NCBI GenBank assembly: GCA_002371705.1
Contig: DFGI01000072.1
Coordinates: 1 to 5,665 of the forward strand
Length of the DNA: 5,665 bases
Reading direction: 5' to 3'
From: Bacteroidales bacterium UBA3754
GTDB lineage: Bacteria; Bacteroidota; Bacteroidia; Bacteroidales; UBA1715
Shown: positions 1 to 4,750 of the stretch, piece by piece
How the letters are laid out: every line of letters starts with the position of its first letter
How positions within the stretch are numbered: the first letter of the stretch is position 1
Program-made: the position numbers and the translations under genes
Notes under the pieces: model-generated
Told to the model about the DNA's origin: nothing
Seen by the model: the letters and a program-made list of their open reading frames with translations, nothing else
The model's database searches: none

Positions 1-45
1 ATAAATCTGCCGTTCCTGCTTTCGTGAGTTGATGAAATTGGGTTG

Positions 46-77
46 CAAAGGTAACTGTTGTTCCTTCATCTTTCCAA
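46..77 (-). promoter_or_regulatory. Leftward Bacteroidota-type promoter
   Basis: Read on the minus strand, TACCTTTG (46-53) exactly fits the Bacteroidota -7 consensus TAnnTTTG. A TTG (75-77), taken as the core of the -33 box, lies upstream of it with a spacer of about 20 bases, the usual distance. Transcription would start near position 40 and run off the left edge, so the gene it serves is not in the window. This is the best promoter match in the left 600 bases. No start codon with convincing coding sequence is visible in the remaining 40 bases, so they are probably a 5' leader. Confidence 0.6.
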
Positions 78-105
78 GGAAATCCATTAGTATGACTCAA
101 TATGT

Positions 106-120
106 ACAAATATGATTTGT
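106..120. repeat. Short inverted repeat ACAAAT-ATG-ATTTGT
   Basis: Two perfect 6-base arms are separated by 3 bases. It lies upstream of the leftward promoter at 46-77 and upstream of the decayed reading frame at 136-268. It could be a protein-binding site, but an inverted repeat this short in AT-rich DNA may occur by chance. Confidence 0.25.
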
Positions 121-135
121 GTATTAGTGCATAAT

Positions 136-268
136 ATGAAGCATAAAAAAAAGTAGGATAATATACCTGCTCGTGCACTTGATTCTTATTTAAACAGATT
201 CAAAGAGCCAGTAGAAATCATCCCCAGAGGTTATGGAACAAACGTCAAGAATGCTTGCAGGCATTGAG
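136..268 (+). pseudogene. Possible decayed short reading frame with in-frame amber codon
   Basis: An ATG at 136 opens MKHKKK, hits TAG at 154-156, and the same frame then stays open to the TGA at 266-268. The open stretch includes ALDSYLNRFKEP and a further 20 or so residues. Composition after the stop looks more protein-like than the surrounding DNA. I do not recognise a family. A run of eight A residues just before the TAG would be a natural slippage or mutation spot. This may be the remnant of a mobile-element or hypothetical gene, or a chance open stretch; it overlaps the small frame at 233-349 in another phase. Confidence 0.2.
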
Positions 269-349
269 GCTTGCCAAGCCGAAACGCTCAAAAGGTTGAA
301 GAAACTCAAAGAACTGCGTTTCGCAATAGCACGCACGGCAACGAAATAG
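233..349 (+). CDS. Possible 38-residue basic small protein or gene fragment
   Basis: An ATG at 233 starts a 38-codon frame ending in TAG at 347-349. The product is rich in Lys, Arg, Ala and Leu, with a probable amphipathic helix around TLKRLKKLKELRF (residues 18-30) and no Pro or Gly after residue 10. An AGAGG stands immediately before the ATG, too close for a good ribosome site; a second ATG at 251 is an alternative start. The stretch is more GC-rich than its flanks. No family is recognised. It may be a genuine small protein or a fragment of a decayed gene, as it sits in a region otherwise without intact genes. Confidence 0.25.
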   Translation: MEQTSRMLAGIEACQAETLKRLKKLKELRFAIARTATK

Positions 350-471
350 AAGCCCCGTTCGGGACACAAATATATGATTTTTCACGTATCGTTGAACGGA
401 GTATTTACAAGATTATTGTTAGATATTCAAATATTAAAATCCTACGTTTTTGTACGTAATTTTTAAAAATA

Positions 472-490
472 ACCTATTGAATAGATAGGT
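472..490. promoter_or_regulatory. Inverted repeat ACCTAT/ATAGGT (upstream copy)
   Basis: Perfect 6-base arms at 472-477 and 485-490 are separated by 7 bases. It is matched by a related inverted repeat 54 bases downstream (525-545). Spacing of about five helical turns would place both on the same DNA face, as for paired repressor or activator sites, but no regulator is identified. Confidence 0.35.
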
Positions 491-507
491 AATATTAAAA
501 AATCCTG

Positions 508-515
508 TACGTTTG
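508..515 (+). promoter_or_regulatory. Candidate -7 box for the glycine-lipid operon
   Basis: TACGTTTG fits the TAnnTTTG -7 consensus and points toward the start codon at 607, giving a leader of about 85 bases. No clear TTTG -33 box is seen 19-21 bases upstream, so the call is tentative; such a promoter might depend on an activator. A related TACGTTTT at 443-450 is the corresponding box in the other copy of the tandem duplication. Confidence 0.35.
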
Positions 516-524
516 CCAATGGAT

Positions 525-545
525 AACCTACTAATACAATAGGTT
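525..545. promoter_or_regulatory. Inverted repeat AACCTA/TAGGTT (downstream copy)
   Basis: Perfect 6-base arms at 525-530 and 540-545 are separated by 9 bases, just downstream of the TACGTTTG box. Half-sites match those of the repeat at 472-490. If transcribed, it could form a weak leader hairpin; as DNA it could be an operator placed near the transcription start. Confidence 0.35.
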
Positions 546-606
546 GATTTCGTAATATGTTAGGGAATGCGGTTGCATAGGGGGTAAGAAATAGGATTTT
601 TACTTG

Positions 607-1464
607 ATGATAAAAGATTTTTCTTCATTTGGTCCTGCGTATCGGAATTTTAAAGTCAAAGAAGATTTTTTTGTCCCGAAGCCAACAGAAGAGTTTTCTG
701 GTGATAATCCGTTCACAAGAATGGCTCCTATACGAGGAAAACTCAAAGACATACAATTTGATGAAAATTATACGTATCTTGATAAATCGTTTAAATTCAA
801 AGTATTACGTTTTTTAGTATATCTGTTTGGATTGACGGTTGCTTTCCCAATTAATCGTATTAGATTTGGTCTTAAGATTGTTGGTCGCGAGAAGATTTCC
901 CAAAACAGAAATCTATTTGCCAATGGCGTGATAACCATATGTAATCATGTACATAGATGGGATATGATTTGTGTGATGCAAGCCATGCGGTATCGAATGC
1001 CTTGGATTCCTATGTATTCCGAACCTTTTAAGGGTAGCGATGGTTGGATTATGAAAGCCGTAGGAGGTATTGCTATTCCTAATAAGCATAGTGGGCTTAC
1101 GAAATTTGTAAAAGCGTTGGACGAACTTCACCAGAAAAAGCAATGGATACATATTTTCCCCGAAAGTTGCAGTTGGAAATTTTATGCTCCGCTACGACCA
1201 TTCAAAATAGGTACATTTAATTTGGCGTATAGATACTCAATGCCAATAATTCCATTAGTAATTTCGTATCGACCTCGCACTGGTTGGCGAAAGATTATAA
1301 GCAAAGGAGAGCCATTGCTTACTATTCATGTTGGTGACCCAATAATTCCTAACCACAATGCTTCGAGAATTACAGAACCTGAGCGAATGCGAAATGTCGC
1401 CCATAAAACGATGCTTGATATGGCGGGCATTGTTTCTAACCCTTGGCCATCTGGTATTGATTAA
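607..1464 (+). CDS. glsA: PlsC-family O-acyltransferase, probable glycine-lipid synthase subunit GlsA
   Basis: Probable lysophosphatidate-acyltransferase-type enzyme that esterifies the hydroxyl of an N-(3-hydroxyacyl)glycine with a second fatty acyl group, at the cytoplasmic membrane. The start is taken as ATG 607; a TTG directly before it is less likely, and an in-frame TAG at 592-594 limits any extension. In 285 residues, the hydrophobic stretch around LRFLVYLFGL (67-76) fits membrane association. The catalytic H-x4-D motif is NHVHRWD (113-119), the second block is GGIAIPN (153-159), the third is FPESCSW (184-190), and MPIIPLVI (212-219) resembles block IV. The third block departs from the usual FPEGT. 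The N-acyltransferase follows after 11 bases, the pairing described for glycine lipids in Bacteroides. A simple 1-acylglycerol-3-phosphate acyltransferase is the alternative, but the GNAT partner argues against it. Confidence 0.75.
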   Translation: MIKDFSSFGPAYRNFKVKEDFFVPKPTEEFSGDNPFTRMAPIRGKLKDIQFDENYTYLDKSFKFKVLRFLVYLFGLTVAFPINRIRFGLKIVGREKISQNRNLFANGVITICNHVHRWDMICVMQAMRYRMPWIPMYSEPFKGSDGWIMKAVGGIAIPNKHSGLTKFVKALDELHQKKQWIHIFPESCSWKFYAPLRPFKIGTFNLAYRYSMPIIPLVISYRPRTGWRKIISKGEPLLTIHVGDPIIPNHNASRITEPERMRNVAHKTMLDMAGIVSNPWPSGID

Positions 1465-1475
1465 CAACTACAGTT

Positions 1476-2558
1476 ATGAAAACAATAATTAAACCTGTAC
1501 CTATTGAACTGATTAAAGCAGAACTTTCAGCATCGAAAAAATTGACAGATACCAACAAGGGGCACAATGAATTATACGTTGTTACGTGGCACGATTCGCC
1601 CAATACTGTTACCGAAATCGGACGTTTACGCGAGATTACTTTTCGTGAAGCTGGAGGTTCCACAGGTAATTCCATCGACCTTGATGAGTACGATAAAATG
1701 GAAAATCCATATAAACAATTGATTGTATGGGATCCTGATAATGAAGCAATTATTGGTGGGTATCGTTTCTTTTTGGGAGCGGATGCTACATTTGACGCAA
1801 ATCGTCAACCAATTTTAGCAAGTTCGCATCAATTTCAGTTTTCACAAAAGTTCATTGATGATTATTTACCATATACCATTGAACTTGGACGCAATTTTGT
1901 CGTTCCAGAATATCAAAGTTCAAGAAATGGCTCTAAATCGATATTTGCTTTTGATAACTTATGGGACGGCCTTGTTGCCATCATAATGAATAACCCCAAA
2001 TTGCTCTATTTTTTCGGGAAAATCACCATATATCCTTCGTACGATTATATAGCCCGCGATTTGATTTATCATTTTCTATGGAAACATTTTGGCGACAAAA
2101 ATGAGCTTATTCGCCCTTGGAATGATCAATCAATAATGCCTGATTCTAATTCAGATTTAATGGATTTGATAGTTCATAAAGATGATTTGCGAGAAGATTA
2201 TAAATTGCTTCGGACTGCTGTTAGACAAAGAGGAGTAAATATTCCGCCGAATGTAACAGCATATATTACTGTAACTTCGCAGATGATCATGTTTGGTACG
2301 GCTGTGAATCGCTTGATGAATAACATTGAAGATACTGGCATACTTATACCAATCGATGCAATTTATCATGAAAAAATAAAACGTCATATTGGTGCATACA
2401 TTCGTTTTATATTTGCCAAAAGATATCAAAAAAAGGAGTACGATACCTTTGAAATAGAAGACAAAGCTATTGAGCATTGGATAAGTATGCGAAAACGAAG
2501 GGTAAAACGTCTGTTTAAAAGACGGGGCGAGAAAGTCAGAATGGTTGTAAAAAAATAA
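1476..2558 (+). CDS. glsB: GNAT-type N-acyltransferase, probable glycine N-acyltransferase GlsB
   Basis: Probable enzyme that transfers a 3-hydroxyacyl chain from acyl-carrier protein to the amino group of glycine, the first step of glycine-lipid synthesis; its products are monoacylated glycines of the commendamide type. The 360-residue protein has the OlsB/hemolysin-like acetyltransferase fold: IGRLREITFREAGGS (48-62), a strand pair LIVWDPDNEAIIGGYRF (82-98), ELGRNFVVPEYQ (136-147), and a C-terminal extension with PPNVTAYITVTSQMIMFGTA (257-276) found in longer members of this family. The last 22 residues are strongly basic (KRRVKRLFKRR and following), which may bind acidic phospholipids. No Shine-Dalgarno sequence precedes the ATG, as usual in Bacteroidota. 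It lies 11 bases after the O-acyltransferase and is probably co-transcribed. An ornithine N-acyltransferase with the same fold cannot be excluded, but the phylum favours glycine. Confidence 0.78.
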   Translation: MKTIIKPVPIELIKAELSASKKLTDTNKGHNELYVVTWHDSPNTVTEIGRLREITFREAGGSTGNSIDLDEYDKMENPYKQLIVWDPDNEAIIGGYRFFLGADATFDANRQPILASSHQFQFSQKFIDDYLPYTIELGRNFVVPEYQSSRNGSKSIFAFDNLWDGLVAIIMNNPKLLYFFGKITIYPSYDYIARDLIYHFLWKHFGDKNELIRPWNDQSIMPDSNSDLMDLIVHKDDLREDYKLLRTAVRQRGVNIPPNVTAYITVTSQMIMFGTAVNRLMNNIEDTGILIPIDAIYHEKIKRHIGAYIRFIFAKRYQKKEYDTFEIEDKAIEHWISMRKRRVKRLFKRRGEKVRMVVKK

Positions 2559-2583
2559 GAGCGCAGAATCGCGGCCAGTTCGT

Positions 2584-2603
2584 CTGGATTTGTAATCCAG
2601 CCG
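2584..2603. repeat. Palindromic repeat CTGGATT-TGT-AATCCAG (copy 1)
   Basis: Seven-base perfect arms (2584-2590, 2594-2600) enclose a TGT loop, followed by CCG. The GGATTTGTAATCC core recurs at 2738-2758 and, altered, at 4073-4095, so this is an interspersed palindromic repeat. It starts 26 bases after the glsB stop codon and could help end the operon transcript, though no clear T tract follows. Confidence 0.55.
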
Positions 2604-2673
2604 CCTTTGTTCCACTAAACGAAAACATTTGTCAGCACGACACCCCGACTGAGCCGAGCGGGTCCGTCTTGAA

Positions 2674-2717
2674 CTTTTTTGTTACTTTTTCTTTCAAGAG
2701 AAAAAGTAACAAAAAAG
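2674..2717. repeat. 19-bp perfect inverted repeat between convergent genes
   Basis: Arms 2674-2692 and 2699-2717 are fully complementary with a 6-base loop (TTCAAG). The core reads GTTACTTTTTCT. Both arms start with a T run and end with an A run, on either strand, so the A-before/T-after order of an intrinsic terminator is reversed: RNA would form a very long hairpin without a trailing U tract. It lies between the convergent glsB and ATPase genes, so it may still block read-through in both directions. A shorter relative is at 4119-4148. It resembles a dispersed Bacteroidota repeat more than a dedicated terminator. Confidence 0.6.
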
Positions 2718-2763
2718 AAAATGTTGATATTCGTTGTGGTCGGATTTGTAATCCGACCGAACA
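2717..2763 (+). repeat. 47-base repeat, left copy flanking the ATPase gene
   Basis: The element opens GAAAATGTTGATATTCGTTG and ends in a 9-base perfect palindrome GGTCGGATT-TGT-AATCCGACC (2738-2758) followed by GAACA. It matches 4053-4099 at 40 of 47 positions in the same orientation. It abuts the long hairpin and ends 6 bases before the ATPase stop codon. Confidence 0.65.
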
Positions 2764-2769
2764 GATAAA

Positions 2770-3891
2770 TCACAGGAGGAAATCATCCACAGTATCGGGA
2801 GTAACAACAATAAAATCAGAGTTGGTGTAGTTCTCGGAAAATGTCTTGGGCAATTTCGCTTTAGTTTTTGCATTCCACTTGATTTCGCAGGCAAGAAGTT
2901 TTCCGTTCGCTTCTTCTAAATAATCTATTTCTTGTTGCTGCTTGGTTCTCCAGAAATAACTATTCACCCACATTTCGTTATATGTGAGGTACTTCATTCG
3001 TTCGGCAATCACAAAATTCTCCCATAAATGTCCTATATCTTGCCGCATTTCGGGTAAATTGAAGTCTGCTATCAATGCATTTCTGATACCTGTGTCATAA
3101 AAGTAGATTTTACGACTTGTTTTTAATTCGTTGCGCAGATTTCTGGCGAACGACGGCAGACGAAATATTATATAGCATTGCTCCAATAATGTTACGTATC
3201 GTTCCACTGTTTTTGCATCCATAGAACAAATTTCTCCCAACTCGTTGAACGAAACCTGCGACCCTATTTGATAAGCCAAAGCCCTCAAAAGCGTAAGAAG
3301 TTTATCGGGGTGTTTTATATTCTCCCACGCAAGAATGTCTTTATAAAGATATGCATCGGTCAGTTGTTTCAGCACCATTTTTTCGTCACCATTGCTCGTT
3401 ACCGCTTCAGGATAGTAACCATACACAAGACGTTGGGGCAAGAGCCGTCTTTCCGTTATAAGTCCGTGATGTTGAACCATTTCCGCAAACGAAAGTGGAA
3501 ACATTTGATACTGCCATTTCCGCCCTGTCAGAGGTTCGTTTACATTGTTCGCCAAATCAAAGGCAGAACTACCCGTTGCTATAAGTTGAACGTCTTTTAT
3601 TTGGTCGGTTATAAGTTTCATCCGCAATCCAATGTCTTTTATCCTCTGAGCTTCATCAATGACAACAATTTTATTCTGTCCGAATTGTTTTTTCAATCCG
3701 TCAACCGAAGCATTCTCAAACATTTTTTGAACGTCCAGTTCATCACCGTTCAACCATAAACATTCGTTACTTTTTGAGACCAAATCATTCAGTAACGTTG
3801 TTTTTCCTACTTGTCGCGCACCTAACAACAGCAATGCCTTTCCCGAAAAAAGTCGCTTTTCAACAACATCTTGTAATAATCTTTTTATCAT
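2770..3891 (-). CDS. AAA ATPase with DUF4143 / PD-(D/E)XK-like C-terminal domain
   Basis: ATP-binding protein of the AAA_14 plus DUF4143 type, common in Bacteroidota and archaea, usually in accessory DNA; cellular role unknown. Residues 24-32 (GARQVGKTT) are Walker A, 74-82 (KIVVIDEAQ) Walker B, and ATGSSAF (105-111) fits sensor 1. A segment around 175-260 probably holds the winged-helix part. The C-terminal region has WENFVIAE (290-297), EIDY (321-324) and CEIKW (335-339), an E...D...ExK pattern that fits a PD-(D/E)XK nuclease fold with likely intact acidic residues. The 373-residue start at ATG 3891 is preferred over an in-frame TTG at 3912, because family members begin close to MIKR and because the TTG overlaps the promoter box. 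It appears complete, is convergent with glsB and co-directional with rimM, and is bracketed by related repeats, suggesting an inserted islet. It could act in DNA metabolism, defence or mobile-element biology; none is shown. Confidence 0.85.
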   Translation of the reverse strand: MIKRLLQDVVEKRLFSGKALLLLGARQVGKTTLLNDLVSKSNECLWLNGDELDVQKMFENASVDGLKKQFGQNKIVVIDEAQRIKDIGLRMKLITDQIKDVQLIATGSSAFDLANNVNEPLTGRKWQYQMFPLSFAEMVQHHGLITERRLLPQRLVYGYYPEAVTSNGDEKMVLKQLTDAYLYKDILAWENIKHPDKLLTLLRALAYQIGSQVSFNELGEICSMDAKTVERYVTLLEQCYIIFRLPSFARNLRNELKTSRKIYFYDTGIRNALIADFNLPEMRQDIGHLWENFVIAERMKYLTYNEMWVNSYFWRTKQQQEIDYLEEANGKLLACEIKWNAKTKAKLPKTFSENYTNSDFIVVTPDTVDDFLL

Positions 3892-3909
3892 AATCAGCAA
3901 TTTATGCCT

Positions 3910-3917
3910 CAAATATA
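3910..3917 (-). promoter_or_regulatory. -7 box of the ATPase promoter
   Basis: On the minus strand, TATATTTG fits TAnnTTTG and ends 18 bases before the ATG at 3891, implying a very short leader. The -33 region falls inside the near-palindrome at 3919-3948, whose T-rich arm could supply a weak -33 element. Because repeat and promoter overlap, any protein bound to the repeat would be expected to control this promoter. Confidence 0.45.
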
Positions 3918-3980
3918 TAACTTTTTTGGAATCAATTCCTAAAAAGTTATAACTTTTCGGGAATCAATTCCCAAAAAGTC
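3917..3980. repeat. Two tandem 32-base near-palindromes, candidate operator
   Basis: Units 3917-3948 and 3949-3980 share the pattern ATAACTTTT...GGAATCAATTCC...AAAAAGT. Each unit contains a 30-base near-palindrome (3919-3948 and 3951-3980) centred on ATCAAT, with one internal mismatch, plus one terminal mismatch in the second unit. The junction AAAAGTTATAACTTTT is itself a perfect palindrome, so dyads recur every 16 bases. The array directly adjoins the -7 box of the ATPase gene. This resembles an operator for a dimeric regulator binding cooperatively, or a site bound by the ATPase itself; both are inferences. Confidence 0.65.
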
Positions 3981-4052
3981 CTATTTTTATAATCCGAGTC
4001 ACAAGCCGTTAATCGGTTTCTAAACTTGAAAAAGCGACTTTTTTGCCGCACT

Positions 4053-4099
4053 GAAAATGCTGATATTCGTTGCGGTCGGATTGCAAATCCAGCCGAACA
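4053..4099 (+). repeat. 47-base repeat, right copy flanking the ATPase gene
   Basis: It matches the left copy at 2717-2763 at 40 of 47 positions. The first half is nearly identical (two C/T differences in the first 30 bases); the palindromic half is diverged, with loop GCA instead of TGT and a C/A mismatch in the stem (GGATT-GCA-AATCC at 4078-4090). The final GCCGAACA is echoed by GCCCGAACA at 4109-4117. Confidence 0.6.
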
Positions 4100-4118
4100 A
4101 AAAATCCGCCCGAACAGA

Positions 4119-4148
4119 TTACTTTCTGTCGTTGAAGACAGAAAGTAA
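4119..4148. repeat. 12-bp perfect hairpin right of the ATPase gene
   Basis: Arms TTACTTTCTGTC (4119-4130) and GACAGAAAGTAA (4137-4148) enclose a 6-base loop GTTGAA. The TTACTTT...AAAGTAAC outline and 6-base loop echo the 19-bp hairpin at 2674-2717. It lies 74 bases beyond the rimM stop codon and could end the secA-rimM transcript, but no U tract follows on the minus strand. Confidence 0.55.
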
Positions 4149-4222
4149 CAGAAATGGTGGAATAATTTGTGGTTAATTTTTGTTATTAATAATAATGCAC
4201 AACGGGTAGAACATTGCTAATG

Positions 4223-4750
4223 CTATTCCAGCAATCCTTCTGGAATACGTAAGGTTATGGTTTGGTGTTCTTCGTTGAGGTCAACCAGCAAGTCTTCAGC
4301 ATAGGGGAGAAGGACTGATGTCCCGTCGGCGCGGGTCACATCGAGCACCACATTCATTGAATACGCAATGATTTCGTGTATTTTTCCAATTTCCTGATGT
4401 GTGGCGTTGTTAATCACGGTGAAACCAATAAGGTCATCGTCGGATTCTTCATTTTCGGAATCTCCGTCATTTTCTATGTAGAGTCGGGTAGAGCAGTATT
4501 GTTCTGCTTTTTCCATTGTGGAAATGTCTTCGAATTTCACGAACAGAGAATTGCTCTTTATTGTAACCGAGTCTATGAAAAACGGAACCATTCGTTCCTG
4601 CAGACGGAAAAACACATATTTCAGTTCCCGAAAATCCTCATAGTCAATGTTTTTTGCAGAAACAAGCACTTCGCCGTCCTTTCCGTGAGGACGGGTAATC
4701 ATGCCAATTTCAATGCAATGGCTTGTTTCGGGAACTTCGCGTATGTTCAT
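4223..4750 (-). CDS. rimM: Ribosome maturation factor RimM
   Basis: Assembly factor for the 30S ribosomal subunit head; it binds ribosomal protein S19 and acts in 16S rRNA maturation in the cytoplasm. The 175-residue length is normal for the family. The N-terminal barrel opens with IGMITRPHGKDGEVLV (15-30), matching the family signature around HGxxGEV. The C-terminal PRC-barrel starts at LIGFTV (107-112) and ends with LLPYAEDLLVDL (147-158) and IPEGLLE at the C terminus, all typical. Between them is an acidic linker, NDGDSENEESDDD (94-106). The ATG shares one base with the secA stop codon, which suggests translational coupling and co-transcription with secA. Confidence 0.93.
   Translation of the reverse strand: MNIREVPETSHCIEIGMITRPHGKDGEVLVSAKNIDYEDFRELKYVFFRLQERMVPFFIDSVTIKSNSLFVKFEDISTMEKAEQYCSTRLYIENDGDSENEESDDDLIGFTVINNATHQEIGKIHEIIAYSMNVVLDVTRADGTSVLLPYAEDLLVDLNEEHQTITLRIPEGLLE

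Larger units (their letters stand above)
430..545 (+). repeat. Degenerate tandem duplication upstream of the acyltransferase operon
   Basis: Copy A covers about 430-490 and copy B about 491-545. Both begin AATATTAAAA, continue with TCCT and ACGTTT (copy B carries a 2-base insertion on each side of TCCT), and end with ATAACCTA followed 10-12 bases later by ATAGG. Each copy therefore contains one TACGTTT box (443-450 and 508-515) and one ACCTA/TAGGT inverted repeat (472-490 and 525-545). Middle segments differ in length. The arrangement suggests that a promoter plus binding site was duplicated ahead of the operon starting at 607. The repeat structure is directly visible; the regulatory role is inferred. 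Confidence 0.55.

Noticed and set aside
367..374. Minus-strand TATATTTG box as a second leftward promoter
   Set aside because: The -7 pattern fits, but there is no TTG-type -33 box at the right distance and no leftward gene before the better promoter at 46-77.
271..459. 62-codon + strand frame from a TTG at 271
   Set aside because: Non-ATG start, no ribosome site, no recognised motif, and it runs into the AT-rich duplicated regulatory region; the 233-349 frame is a slightly better candidate for the same DNA.
2157..2615. 152-codon open frame on the minus strand antisense to glsB
   Set aside because: It lies almost wholly opposite a well-supported acyltransferase gene, has no recognisable motif, and its composition looks like an antisense shadow.
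2674..2717. Canonical rho-independent terminator
   Set aside because: The stem is preceded by T and followed by A on both strands, with no U tract after the hairpin; kept as a repeat instead.
3268..3759. 163-codon + strand open frame opposite the ATPase gene
   Set aside because: Antisense shadow of a gene with intact Walker motifs; no independent coding signal.
3917..3980. CRISPR array
   Set aside because: Only two directly abutting palindromic units with no spacers and no cas genes nearby.
2674..4148. Insertion sequence with terminal inverted repeats
   Set aside because: The enclosed gene is an ATPase without a transposase motif, the 47-base flanks are direct rather than inverted, and no target-site duplication is evident.
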